Below are positions 19,891 to 28,859 of a stretch of DNA of 64,000 nucleotides, piece by piece; the first letter of the stretch is position 1, and each line of letters opens with the position of its first letter. A program made the position numbers and the translations under genes. The notes beneath the pieces were generated by a model that saw only the letters and a list, made by a program, of their open reading frames with translations, was not told where the DNA came from and ran no database searches. Source of the DNA: Acidovorax sp. Leaf78. GTDB taxonomy: Bacteria > Pseudomonadota > Gammaproteobacteria > Burkholderiales > Burkholderiaceae_C. The stretch lies in the NCBI RefSeq assembly GCF_001422735.1, contig NZ_LMLZ01000003.1, positions 62,001 through 126,000 of the forward strand, in the 5' to 3' direction.

Positions 19891-21549
19891 ATGGGCTCCA
19901 CGATGACTGAACACACCAAGACCGACGGGCTTCCAGGCATGGATGCGCCAGAGCTGCCGCAGGTGCTGGAGCGCGCCCGGCCGCGCAACGAGCGCATGAA
20001 CGCCGCCAAGGTGGAGTGCAACGCGTGCCCGGTGCTGTGCCAGATATCGGAAGGCCGCGCCGGCGCGTGCGACCGCTATGCCAACCACGCCGGCGTGCTG
20101 GTGCGCGTGGACCCGGTGGTGCTGCTGCGCAAGACGCTGGAGGCGGGCGAAGTTGCGCTGGTGCCCTTCGCAGGCCGCTCGTCCGCGGCGGATGCCGACG
20201 CGCCGGTGGATGCCGCGGGCAGTACCGCCGAAGGTGCCGCCGCGCAGCCCGCCTGGAGCGGCGACCTTCTCTTGTCGGAAGAAGTGTTCGTCACCGGCGT
20301 GGGCTCGTCCACCACCTACCCCGACTACAAGCCCGCCCCTTTCATCGTGGGCTCCAAGGTCGATGGCGTGGACATGGTCACCGTGGTCACCGAGGGCATC
20401 TTCAGCTACTGCAGCTTCAAGGTGAAGATCGACACCGACCGCTTCCTCGGCCCCGAGCAGGCCAACGTGCGCTGCAAGGGCGAAGTGGTGGGCCACGTCA
20501 CCACGGCCGAATACGGCTCGCAGATGCTGTCGCTCGGCGGCGTGCACCACCTCACGGGCGGCAGCAAGAAGGAAGGGCGCATCGCCAACGAGATGATGCA
20601 GCTCTTGGGCAACAAGCAGGCGGTGGAACTCACCATCGACGGCGGCTCGCAGCTCGTCATTCAGGCCGGGCAGGCGCCCATCGTCAACGGCGTGGCCGAG
20701 CAGCGCATGCGTGTGGGCTGCGGCTCCGCGGCCATCGGCATCTTCGCGCGCCAGTTCTTCGGCCAGGCCGACGAGGTGGTGGTGGTGGACGACCACATCA
20801 CCGGCGTGCTCACCGAGCACCAGGCCGGCCGCTGCCTGGACATGAAGTCCTCGGGCATCCAGATGCGCGGGCGCAAGTCCACCCCGGGCCGCTACTTCCA
20901 GGTGGCCAATCCCGGCACGGGCTGGGGCGGCACCGACATCGCCGACCCTCTGTCCATCATCGAGGGCTGGGACGCATCGGTCGCGTGGCCGGGCCTGCGC
21001 CTGCTCATGACCTCCACCACGGGCGAGCACGCCAGCTGGTACGTGCTGAACGAATCGCTGGTGCCGGTGGAGGCCGAGATGCCCGATGCGGTGCGCCGCA
21101 TCGTGGAGCGTATCGGCGAGAACTGCGAGCCCTCGCTCACCTCGGTGCTCTTCCTGGGCGGCGCGGGCGGCAGCCTGCGCGCGGGCGTGACGGAAAACCC
21201 CGTGCTGCTCACGCGCTCCATCAAGAACGCGCTGGTGAACGTGACCTGCGGCGGCGCACCCGCCTATGTGTGGCCCGGCGGCGGCATCACCGTGATGGCC
21301 GATGTGCTGCGCATGCCCGACAACAGCTTCGGCACTGTGCCCACCCCCGCCATCGTGGCGCCCATCGAGTTCAGCATGCGCCGCACCGACTACGAGGCCC
21401 TGGGCGGCCATGCCGAGCAGATCCGCAGCCTGCGCGAGGTGCTGGAGCACGGCGCGTGGCACAACGACGGCGCGCCGCAGGCACTGTCCTGGCAGGCACT
21501 GCCCGCTGCCAACCCCTGGCCGCTGGGCCGCCCGCCCCTGCTGGGCTGA
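19891..21549 (+). CDS. 6-hydroxynicotinate reductase-like iron-sulfur protein
   Basis: The proposed reaction is ferredoxin-dependent reduction of 6-hydroxynicotinate to 1,4,5,6-tetrahydro-6-oxonicotinate. The 552-residue cytoplasmic protein has an N-terminal cluster motif with C43, C46, C50 and C60 (CNACPVLC then GACDRY) and a long C-terminal part with further cysteines (VGCGSA, VTCGGAP). The E. barkeri enzyme carries Fe-S clusters and a covalent flavin. The call rests on recalled family similarity plus the neighbours (ferredoxin, reductase, enamidase, NicAB). ATG 19891 and ATG 19903 are both possible starts; neither has a strong ribosome site. It leads the rightward unit. Confidence 0.75.
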   Translation: MGSTMTEHTKTDGLPGMDAPELPQVLERARPRNERMNAAKVECNACPVLCQISEGRAGACDRYANHAGVLVRVDPVVLLRKTLEAGEVALVPFAGRSSAADADAPVDAAGSTAEGAAAQPAWSGDLLLSEEVFVTGVGSSTTYPDYKPAPFIVGSKVDGVDMVTVVTEGIFSYCSFKVKIDTDRFLGPEQANVRCKGEVVGHVTTAEYGSQMLSLGGVHHLTGGSKKEGRIANEMMQLLGNKQAVELTIDGGSQLVIQAGQAPIVNGVAEQRMRVGCGSAAIGIFARQFFGQADEVVVVDDHITGVLTEHQAGRCLDMKSSGIQMRGRKSTPGRYFQVANPGTGWGGTDIADPLSIIEGWDASVAWPGLRLLMTSTTGEHASWYVLNESLVPVEAEMPDAVRRIVERIGENCEPSLTSVLFLGGAGGSLRAGVTENPVLLTRSIKNALVNVTCGGAPAYVWPGGGITVMADVLRMPDNSFGTVPTPAIVAPIEFSMRRTDYEALGGHAEQIRSLREVLEHGAWHNDGAPQALSWQALPAANPWPLGRPPLLG

Positions 21550-21562
21550 ACGGGCTCTTGTC

Positions 21563-22504
21563 ATGCACGCCTGCCGCAACTTTCTGCCTGATGGCCGCTG
21601 GCACTTCCAGCACGGACCCATCGACCTGGTCATCCAGGCCGAGGGTGACCGCACCGCCGTGGCCGCTGCGCACGAGCGCGCCTGGCAGCGCTTCGAGGGC
21701 CTGTTGCAAGAGCTGGTGAACGAGCTGCCCGGCTTGCGCGCCCCGGTGGGTGAAACCACCTCCTTGCAGGGGGTGGTCGCGCAGCGCATGTGGCTGGCCT
21801 GCCACCCGTACCGCAAGGGCTTCATCACCCCCATGGCCGCCGTGGCCGGGGCGGTGGCGCAAGAGATCCTGGCGTGTTTTGCGCAGGACGGCATCGCGCG
21901 CGCCTGGGTCAACAACGGCGGCGACATCGCACTGCACCTCGCCCCCGGCCAGTCGGCCTCGGTGGGGGTGTATGCGGACATCGCCAGGCTCGATGCCGCC
22001 CAACTGCGCCACGGGCTGCTGCTGGACGGCCAACTGCGCATCAACAGCACCATGCCGGTGCGCGGCGTGGCCACCAGCGGTTGGCGCGGGCGCAGCCAGT
22101 CGCTGGGCATCGCCGACAGCGTCACGGTGCTCGCGCGCACCGCGGCCGAGGCCGACGCCGCCGCCACCGTGGTGGCCAACGCCGTGAACGTGCTGGACGA
22201 GCGCATCACCCGCATGCCCGCCTGGCTGGTGCGCGACGACAGCGACCTCGGTGCCATTCCCGTCACGGTGGATGTCCCGCCGCTGCCGCGTGCACAGGTG
22301 CTGCGCGCGCTGCACCAAGGGCTGCAAAAGGCGCAAGAATTGCAGTCCCGCGGGCTGATCTGGTGCGCGCTGCTCGCGTGCCAGGGCGAGTTCGCGGCCA
22401 CCCGCATGCCCGAGGCAGCGCTGGCGGGGCTGCCCGCACGCACCGAAGGCCCGGCAGGCGCGGTGAGCGCGGTGCACGAAGAAGTTGGTTCAGTATTTGC
22501 TTAA
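21563..22504 (+). CDS. UPF0280 family protein (ApbE-like fold)
   Basis: The 313-residue protein resembles the UPF0280 group, whose fold is related to ApbE, the FAD:protein FMN transferase. Visible blocks are KGFITPMAAVAGAVAQEIL, ARAWVNNGGDIALHL, GVATSGWRGRSQSLGIADSVTVLA and DAAATVVANAVN. The function is not established. It begins 13 bases after the reductase stop and is surely cotranscribed. Because the E. barkeri 6-hydroxynicotinate reductase has a covalently bound flavin, a role in attaching that flavin is a reasonable hypothesis. Confidence 0.8.
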   Translation: MHACRNFLPDGRWHFQHGPIDLVIQAEGDRTAVAAAHERAWQRFEGLLQELVNELPGLRAPVGETTSLQGVVAQRMWLACHPYRKGFITPMAAVAGAVAQEILACFAQDGIARAWVNNGGDIALHLAPGQSASVGVYADIARLDAAQLRHGLLLDGQLRINSTMPVRGVATSGWRGRSQSLGIADSVTVLARTAAEADAAATVVANAVNVLDERITRMPAWLVRDDSDLGAIPVTVDVPPLPRAQVLRALHQGLQKAQELQSRGLIWCALLACQGEFAATRMPEAALAGLPARTEGPAGAVSAVHEEVGSVFA

Positions 22505-22531
22505 CGAATTCACAAGCCCACAGGCCATCCC

Positions 22532-23173
22532 ATGATCCAGATACGACGCGTTTTCACCCACCTCGAGGACATCCGGCACGAGTTCGGTCCCGTGGCCGAT
22601 GTGCCGCTGCTGCGGGGTGCCATCGGCGCGGTGCTGACCAACCCCTACGCCGGCCGCTACGAGGCCGACATCCTGCCCATGATGGAGGCGCTGCAGGACG
22701 TGGGCCTGGACATGGCGCAGCGCCTGCTCAAGGCCATGGGCGTGCCCGCCGAGCGCATCGAGACCTACGGCAAGGGCTCCATCGTGGGCGCGGCCGGCGA
22801 ACTGGAGCACGGCGCGCTGTGGCATGTGCCGGGCGGCTACGCCATGCGCGAACTGCTGGGCTGGAAAGGCGACCGCAACGCCTACGCCAAGGGCCAGGCC
22901 GAAGAGAAGACGGGGCAGCCCGCCAACGCGCTGTCCATCGTGCCTTCCACCAAGAAGGTGGGCGGCCCGGGTGCTGCGCTCGACGTGCCGCTCACGCACA
23001 TCAACGCCAGCTACGTGCGCAGCCACTTCGATGCCATGGAGGTGCGCGTGCCCGGCGCGCCGCTGGCCGACGAGATCGTCTTCATCCTGGCCATGACCAC
23101 CGGCCCGCGCGTGCACGCCCGCGTGGGCGGTCTCAAGGCGCAGGACATCAGCCAGTGGAACGGCCTGCGCTAG
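22532..23173 (+). CDS. DUF1185 'amino acid synthesis' family protein, copy 1
   Basis: The 213-residue, soluble protein is about 50% alike by eye to the next gene product. Shared blocks are NPYAGRYEADILPM, TYGKGSIVGAAGELEHGA, VPSTKKVGGPGAALDVPL, SYVRSHFDAMEVRVPGAP and a C-terminal RVGGLKAQDISQWNGLR. The family name is a database label; no reaction is known to me. It sits 27 bases after the UPF0280 gene in the nicotinate operon. Copy 1 has an insertion (VPGGYAMRELLGWKGDRNAYAKGQ) compared with copy 2. A role in a step after the enamidase is possible but unproven. Confidence 0.82.
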   Translation: MIQIRRVFTHLEDIRHEFGPVADVPLLRGAIGAVLTNPYAGRYEADILPMMEALQDVGLDMAQRLLKAMGVPAERIETYGKGSIVGAAGELEHGALWHVPGGYAMRELLGWKGDRNAYAKGQAEEKTGQPANALSIVPSTKKVGGPGAALDVPLTHINASYVRSHFDAMEVRVPGAPLADEIVFILAMTTGPRVHARVGGLKAQDISQWNGLR

Positions 23174-23226
23174 GGTCCCGCACCACAACACGACCGCAAC
23201 AGTACAAGAACCCAGGAGTACAAGAC

Positions 23227-23811
23227 ATGCCCGCCAAGATCCGGAAAATCATCGTGCAGACCGACGAAGTGCGTGTGGAGATGGGGCGCGACGTGCAGCC
23301 GCCCGTGCGCAAGGCCCTGGCCATGGCCGTCATCGAGAACCCGTTCGCCGGCCGCTACGCCGAGAACCTCGATGAGCTCACGGCCATCGGCGAAGAGTTG
23401 GGCGCGCTGCTCGGCCAGCGCTGCGTGTTGGCCCTGGGCATCGAGCCCGGCCAGGCGCACAGCTACGGCAAGGCCGCCATCGTGGGCGAGGCCGGCGAGC
23501 TGGAACACGCCGCAGCCATCCTCCACCCCAAGCTCGGCGCGCCGCTGCGCGTGGCGGTCGAAAAGGGGGCCGCCCTCGTGCCGTCCAGCAAGAAGATCGG
23601 CGGCCTGGGCACCGCCATCGATGTGCCCCTGGGCCACAAGGATGCCGCCTACGTGCGCAGCCACTTCGACGCCATGGAGGCCCGCGTGGCCGATGCGCCC
23701 CGCGCCAACGAGATCGTGGTCGCCATCGTCGTCACCGACAGTGGCCGGCCGCTGCCCCGCATCGGCGGCCTGCAGGTCTCCGACATCCAGGGCGTGGACG
23801 GCCTGCGCTGA
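23227..23811 (+). CDS. DUF1185 'amino acid synthesis' family protein, copy 2
   Basis: The 194-residue protein is the tandem paralogue of the preceding gene, with NPFAGRYAENLDEL, SYGKAAIVGEAGELEHAAAI, VPSSKKIGGLGTAIDVPL, YVRSHFDAMEARV and RIGGLQVSDIQGVDGLR. It starts at ATG 23227 behind an AGGAG site. It lies 53 bases after copy 1 and 78 bases before a binding-protein gene. The pair may form a heteromeric complex; the function is unknown. Confidence 0.82.
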   Translation: MPAKIRKIIVQTDEVRVEMGRDVQPPVRKALAMAVIENPFAGRYAENLDELTAIGEELGALLGQRCVLALGIEPGQAHSYGKAAIVGEAGELEHAAAILHPKLGAPLRVAVEKGAALVPSSKKIGGLGTAIDVPLGHKDAAYVRSHFDAMEARVADAPRANEIVVAIVVTDSGRPLPRIGGLQVSDIQGVDGLR

Positions 23812-23889
23812 ATGCGCCGTACCGCACTACCATCTCCCCCGTTCCCGACCATCTCCCACACCCACCCTACCTTTTCCAGGAGTGTTCCC

Positions 23890-25095
23890 ATGACGATGCG
23901 ACAAAACCTCATGCGTGCCACGGCCGCAGCCGCGCTGGCCATCACGCTGGCCCCTGTGCACGCACAGGATGTCATCAAGATTGGTGAGATCAACAGCTAC
24001 AAGGCGCAGCCCGCTTTCCTGGAGCCCTACAAGAAGGGCATGGAGCTGGCGGTGGACGAGATCAACGCATCGGGCGGCCTGCTGGGCAAGAAGGTGCAGT
24101 TGGTGATCCGCGACGACAACGCCAACCCGGGCGATGCCGTGCGCGTGGCCGAAGAGCTGGTCTCGCGCGAGAAGGTGGATGTGCTCACCGGCTCATTCCT
24201 GTCGCACATCGGCCTGGCGCTGACCGACTTCGCCAAGCAAAAGAAATTCTTCTTCCTGGCCAGCGAGCCGCTGACCGACAAGATCGTCTGGCAAAACGGC
24301 AACCGCTACACCTACCGCCTGCGTGCGTCCACTTACATGCAGGTCGCCATGATGGTGCCCGACGCGGTGGCGCTCAAGAAAAAGCGCTGGGCGCTGGTGT
24401 ACCCCAACTACGAGTACGGCCAGTCGGCCGTGGCCACGTTCAAGCAACTGCTCAAGGCCGCGCAGCCTGATGTCGAGTTCGTCGTCGAGCAAGCGCCGCC
24501 GCTGGGCAAGGTCGATTCGGGCAGCGTGGTGCAGGCCCTGGCCGACGCCAAGCCCGATGCCATCTTCAACGTGCTGTTCGGTGCCGACCTGTCCAAGTTC
24601 GTGCGCGAAGGCAACACCCGTGGCCTGTTCAAGGACCGCGAAGTGGTCAGCCTGCTGACCGGCGAGCCCGAGTACATGGACCCGCTCAAGGACGAGGCCC
24701 CCAACGGCTGGATCGTCACCGGCTACCCCTGGTACGGCATCCAGACCCCTGAGCACAAGGCCTTCATGACGGCCTACCAGGGCAAGTTCAACGACTACCC
24801 GCGCCTGGGCTCCGTCGTGGGCTACAGCGCGATCAAGTCGCTGGCTGAAGGCATCAAGAAGGCCGGGTCGACCGACACCGAAAAACTCATCGTCGCGTTC
24901 AAGGGCCTGCAGGTGACCACACCGTTCGGTCGCGCCACCTACCGCGCCGAAGACAACCAGTCCACGATGGGCAGCTACGTGGGCCGCACCAAGAACGAAG
25001 GCGGCAAGGGCGTGATGGTGGATTACCGCTATGTGGACGGCGCCAAGGTGCAGCCGACCAACGAAGAAGTCAAGAAGCTGCGCGCGGCAGACTGA
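23890..25095 (+). CDS. ABC transporter substrate-binding protein (branched-chain amino-acid type), 1 of 2
   Basis: Periplasmic binding protein of the LivJ class, 401 residues, with a Sec signal peptide (MRATAAAALAITLAPVHAQD) and mature start DVIKIGEINSYKAQPAFLEPYKKGMELAVDEINASGG. An AGGAG site precedes ATG 23890. It lies directly before the permease and ATPase genes. In a nicotinate/nicotinamide cluster the ligand is more likely a pyridine compound or a breakdown product than an amino acid; this is inferred from position only. Confidence 0.88.
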   Translation: MTMRQNLMRATAAAALAITLAPVHAQDVIKIGEINSYKAQPAFLEPYKKGMELAVDEINASGGLLGKKVQLVIRDDNANPGDAVRVAEELVSREKVDVLTGSFLSHIGLALTDFAKQKKFFFLASEPLTDKIVWQNGNRYTYRLRASTYMQVAMMVPDAVALKKKRWALVYPNYEYGQSAVATFKQLLKAAQPDVEFVVEQAPPLGKVDSGSVVQALADAKPDAIFNVLFGADLSKFVREGNTRGLFKDREVVSLLTGEPEYMDPLKDEAPNGWIVTGYPWYGIQTPEHKAFMTAYQGKFNDYPRLGSVVGYSAIKSLAEGIKKAGSTDTEKLIVAFKGLQVTTPFGRATYRAEDNQSTMGSYVGRTKNEGGKGVMVDYRYVDGAKVQPTNEEVKKLRAAD

Positions 25096-25177
25096 GTGCG
25101 CGTTCAACAGGCGGCCCCGCGCGGGCGCCTGCGATCGCCATCTCCCTGCCAGTGTGATCTGTAAAAAGCTGCACCAC

Positions 25178-25236
25178 CGTTCACGCTGAGCTTGTCGAAG
25201 CGCTGCGAAGGGCTTCGACAAGCTCAGCCCGAACGG
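25178..25236. repeat. Family B repeat, inverted pair between binding-protein and permease genes
   Basis: CGTTCACGCTGAGCTTGTCG (complement orientation) and CTTCGACAAGCTCAGCCCG face each other around a 12-base spacer, forming a long hairpin. Single copies lie at 45500 and 45574. It may attenuate transcription between the abundant binding protein and the permease. Confidence 0.75.
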
Positions 25237-25324
25237 CTTGGGATGGCGCTGCGCGTTTGCCTCACCCACACCGCAGGCACCGACCTGCAGGGATGAACTT
25301 TGCCGTGACCCCGAAGGATCTGGA

Positions 25325-27232
25325 ATGAGTTTTTCGAGTTTTATCGTTCAGCTGCTCAACGGATTGGCGGGCGCGTCCTCGCTGTTCCTCGTGGGCGCCG
25401 GGCTCTCGCTGATCTTCGGCGTCACGCGCATCGTGAACTTTGCGCACGGCTCGTTCTTCATGGTGGGCATCTACGTGGCCTATTCCATGGTGGCCAAGCT
25501 GGGCACGGGCCTCGCGTTCTGGCCTGCGCTGCTGCTGTCTGCCGTGGTGGTGGGCGCGCTCGGCGCGGTGGTCGAGGTGGTGCTGCTGCGCCGCATCTAC
25601 AAGGCGCCCGAGCTCTTCCAGCTCCTGGCCACTTTCGCGCTGGTGCTGGTCATCAAGGATGCGGCGCTGTGGATCTGGGGCCCTGAAGAACTGCTCGGCC
25701 CGCGCGCGCCGGGCCTGTCGGGGTCGGTGGACATCCTGGGCCGCCAGTTCCCGTCGTACGACCTGTTCCTCATCGTCGTGGGCCCGGTGGTGCTGGGCCT
25801 GTTGTGGCTGCTGCTCACCCGCACCCGGTGGGGCACGCTGGTGCGCGCTGCCACGCAGGACCGCGAGATGGTCAGCGCGCTGGGCGTGAACCAGGCCTGG
25901 CTGTTCACGGCGGTTTTCGCGCTGGGCGCGCTGCTGGCGGGCCTGGGCGGCGCACTGCAGCTGCCGCGCGAGCCGGCCACGCTGGAGATGGACCTCAACA
26001 CCATCGGCGCCGCCTTCGTGGTGGTGGTGGTGGGCGGCATGGGCTCCATTCCGGGGGCGTATGTCGCGGCGCTGCTCATTGCAGAAATCAAGGCCGTGTG
26101 TATCTGGCTCGGTGTGGTCGAAATCTTCGGCTACAGCGTCTCGTTCTCCAAGCTCACGCTGGTGGTCGAATTCCTCGTGATGGCCGTGGTGCTGGTGGTG
26201 CGCCCCTGGGGCCTCATGGGCCGCCCGCAGGCCGCCAGCCGCAATACCGGCCTGCCCGAGGCACCGCTGCGTGCGCCGGACCGCTGGTTCAAGATCGGCG
26301 GCATGGCGCTGCTGGCCGTGTTGGTGCTGTTGCCGATGCTCACGGCCGGCTCGCCCTACCTCACCGTGCTGTTCATCGACCTGTTGATCGCCGCGCTGTT
26401 CGCGGCCAGCCTGCACTTCATCATGGGGCCGGCGGGCATGCATTCGTTCGGCCATGCGGCGTACTTTGGCCTGGGGGCCTACGCGGCAGCGCTGCTGGTG
26501 CGCTCGGCCGGCATTCCGATGGAGCTGGCCCTGGTGGTGGCGCCGCTCGCGGCGGCCGCCGGTGCGCTTCTGTACGGCTGGTTCTGCGTGCGGTTGTCGG
26601 GCGTGTACCTGGCCATGCTCACGCTGGCCTTCGCGCAGATCACCTGGGCCATCTGCTACCAGTGGGACGGTTTCACCGGCGGCAGCAATGGCCTTACCGG
26701 CGTGTGGCCCGCGGCCTGGCTGTCGGACAAGCGCAACTACTACTACCTCACGCTCGCGCTGGTCGTGGGCGGCGTGCTGCTGCTGCGGCGCATCCTGTAC
26801 TCGCCCTTCGGCTACGCGCTGCGGGCGGGGCGCGACTCGGTGCTGCGCGCGGATGCCATCGGCATCGACGTCAAGCGCATGCAGTGGACGGCCTTCGTCA
26901 TCGCCGGGCTGTTCGCGGGCCTGGGCGGCGCGCTGTTCGCGTTCTCCAAGGGCAGTATCTCTCCCGAGACGCTGCACGTGGGCCGCTCGGTCGACGGCCT
27001 GGTGATGGTGCTGCTCGGCGGCATCCAGACCCTGGCCGGCCCCGTGGTGGGCGCGGTCACCTTCACCTGGCTGCACGACACCGTGGCGCGCAACACCGAC
27101 TACTGGCGCGCCATGCTGGGCGCCATCATCCTCATCCTGGTGCTGCTCTTCCCGCAGGGCATTGCAGGCGCCATCAAGCAGGTCTTCGACAACCGGCGCG
27201 AAGCCAAGAACATGAAGGAGGGCCAGGCATGA
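25325..27232 (+). CDS. Fused branched-chain-type ABC permease (LivH-LivM fusion)
   Basis: The 635-residue inner-membrane protein has two permease halves. Residues 1-300 are LivH-like (GLSLIFGVTRIVNFAHGSFFMVG), and residues 330-620 are LivM-like (GPAGMHSFGHAAYFGLGAYAAALLVRSAG, YLAMLTLAFAQITWAI). Most relatives use two genes, so this is a gene fusion, a form also found in other proteobacteria. It starts at ATG 25325. Its stop overlaps the ATPase start by ATGA, showing translational coupling. It works with the two ATPases that follow. Confidence 0.92.
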   Translation: MSFSSFIVQLLNGLAGASSLFLVGAGLSLIFGVTRIVNFAHGSFFMVGIYVAYSMVAKLGTGLAFWPALLLSAVVVGALGAVVEVVLLRRIYKAPELFQLLATFALVLVIKDAALWIWGPEELLGPRAPGLSGSVDILGRQFPSYDLFLIVVGPVVLGLLWLLLTRTRWGTLVRAATQDREMVSALGVNQAWLFTAVFALGALLAGLGGALQLPREPATLEMDLNTIGAAFVVVVVGGMGSIPGAYVAALLIAEIKAVCIWLGVVEIFGYSVSFSKLTLVVEFLVMAVVLVVRPWGLMGRPQAASRNTGLPEAPLRAPDRWFKIGGMALLAVLVLLPMLTAGSPYLTVLFIDLLIAALFAASLHFIMGPAGMHSFGHAAYFGLGAYAAALLVRSAGIPMELALVVAPLAAAAGALLYGWFCVRLSGVYLAMLTLAFAQITWAICYQWDGFTGGSNGLTGVWPAAWLSDKRNYYYLTLALVVGGVLLLRRILYSPFGYALRAGRDSVLRADAIGIDVKRMQWTAFVIAGLFAGLGGALFAFSKGSISPETLHVGRSVDGLVMVLLGGIQTLAGPVVGAVTFTWLHDTVARNTDYWRAMLGAIILILVLLFPQGIAGAIKQVFDNRREAKNMKEGQA

Positions 27233-28029
27233 GCCTGCTCAAAGTCACGGGCCTGGGCAAGTCGTTCGGCGGCGTCAAGGCGGTGGATGGCATCCACTTC
27301 GAGCTGGCCGCGGGCGAGCTGCTGGCGCTCATCGGCCCCAACGGCGCCGGCAAGTCCACCACCTTCAACATGGTCAACGGCCAGCTGCCGGCCGACGTGG
27401 GCTCCATCCAGCTCGACGGCCAGGAGCTGGTGGGCCGAAAGCCCCGCGACATCTGGCGCATGGGCGTGGGCCGCACCTTCCAGATCGCCGAGACCTTCGC
27501 CTCGCTCACCGTGGTGGAGAACGTGCAGATGGCGCTGATCTCCAGCGACAGCCGCCTGTTCTCGATGTGGCGCAAGGCCGCGGACCACAAGCGCGACGAG
27601 GCGCTGGCGCTGCTCGACCAGGTGGGCATGAAGTCCCAGGCCGACCGCCCCTGCAGCGTGCTGGCCTATGGCGACGTCAAGCGCGTGGAGCTGGCCATCG
27701 CCATGGCCAACAGCCCGAAGCTGTTGCTCATGGACGAGCCCACCGCCGGCATGGCGCCCAAGGAGCGCAACGAACTGATGGCGCTGACCAAGCAGCTCGT
27801 GATCGACCGCGGCATGGCCGTGCTGTTCACCGAGCACAGCATGGACGTGGTGTTCGCGTACGCCGACCGCATGATCGTGCTGGCGCGCGGGCGCCTCATC
27901 GCCGAGGGCAAGCCCCTGGAGCTGCGCGACCACCCCAAGGTGCAGGAGGTCTACTTCGGCACCGGCAAGACCTTCGAGAAGAAAACAGCAGCAGCGGCCG
28001 CAGCGGCCCCGTCTGCGGAGACGGCATGA
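27229..28029 (+). CDS. ABC transporter ATP-binding protein (LivG type)
   Basis: 266 residues, with Walker A GPNGAGKSTT near residue 40, LivG-type GVGRTFQIAETFASLTVVENV, a degenerate signature region (CSVLAYGDVKRVELA in place of LSGGQ) and Walker B LLLMDEPTAGMAPKE. The C-terminal tail EVYFGTG is typical; after it comes an alanine-rich extension. Start and stop overlap both neighbours (ATGA). The altered signature YGDVKR is usual for this family. Confidence 0.92.
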   Translation: MSLLKVTGLGKSFGGVKAVDGIHFELAAGELLALIGPNGAGKSTTFNMVNGQLPADVGSIQLDGQELVGRKPRDIWRMGVGRTFQIAETFASLTVVENVQMALISSDSRLFSMWRKAADHKRDEALALLDQVGMKSQADRPCSVLAYGDVKRVELAIAMANSPKLLLMDEPTAGMAPKERNELMALTKQLVIDRGMAVLFTEHSMDVVFAYADRMIVLARGRLIAEGKPLELRDHPKVQEVYFGTGKTFEKKTAAAAAAAPSAETA

Positions 28030-28787
28030 CCATGACCATGACCATGACGAGCAGCGCAACGAACGAAGTTCTCCTCAAGGCCCAGGGCCTGCAGGCCTGG
28101 TACGGCGCCGCGCAGATCCTGTACGACGTCGACCTGGAAGTGCGCCGCGGCGAGGTCGTGGCGCTGATGGGCCGCAACGGCGCGGGCAAGTCCACCACGC
28201 TCAAGACGCTGATGGGCATGCTCGCCAAGCGCAAAGGCAGCATCCAGTTCATGGGCAAGGACCTGTCCAAGAGCGACCCGCACGACGCGGCCCGCCTGGG
28301 CCTGGGCTTCGTGCCCGAAGACCGGCGCGTGTTCACCGACCTCACGGTGATGGAGAACCTGGAGGTAGGCCGCCAGCCCGCGCGCCACTGGCCCGACGGC
28401 ACGGCCGCGCCGGTGTGGACGCCCGAGCGCCTGTTCAAGCTCTTCCCCAACCTGGGCGAGATGCCCCAGCGCCCCGGCGGCCGCATGAGCGGTGGCGAGC
28501 AGCAGATGCTGACCGTGGCCCGCACGCTCATGGGCAACCCGTACCTGGTGCTGCTCGATGAGCCTTCCGAAGGCGTGGCGCCTGTGATCGTGGAGCAGAT
28601 GGCGCAGATGATCCTGGAGCTCAAGGAGCAGGGCGTGAGCATCCTGCTGTCCGAGCAGAACATGCATTTTGCCGAGCTGGTCTCCGACCGCGCCTATGTG
28701 CTGGAGAAGGGCCAGATCCGCTACCAGGCCACGATGGCCGAACTGGCGGCCAACGAAGAGGTGCGCAGGGCCTACCTCAGCGTGTGA
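28026..28787 (+). CDS. ABC transporter ATP-binding protein (LivF type)
   Basis: 253 residues, with Walker A GRNGAGKSTT, LGFVPEDRRVFTDLTVMENL, signature MSGGEQQMLTVARTL and Walker B LVLLDEPSEGVAP. The N-terminus is MTMTMTMT: four tandem ATGACC units give four possible starts, the first overlapping the livG stop. It is the second ATPase of the cluster importer. Confidence 0.92.
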   Translation: MTMTMTMTSSATNEVLLKAQGLQAWYGAAQILYDVDLEVRRGEVVALMGRNGAGKSTTLKTLMGMLAKRKGSIQFMGKDLSKSDPHDAARLGLGFVPEDRRVFTDLTVMENLEVGRQPARHWPDGTAAPVWTPERLFKLFPNLGEMPQRPGGRMSGGEQQMLTVARTLMGNPYLVLLDEPSEGVAPVIVEQMAQMILELKEQGVSILLSEQNMHFAELVSDRAYVLEKGQIRYQATMAELAANEEVRRAYLSV

Positions 28788-28859
28788 AGCGAATCCCCGG
28801 CGGTGGCCCCACCGGGCCGCCGCCGATGTGTCAGTGCGTTCCCAACCGGAGTGATCACC

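Noticed and set aside
19828-22443. 871-codon minus-strand frame over the reductase and UPF0280 genes
   Set aside because: Shadow frame; both plus-strand proteins have family motifs and good spacing.
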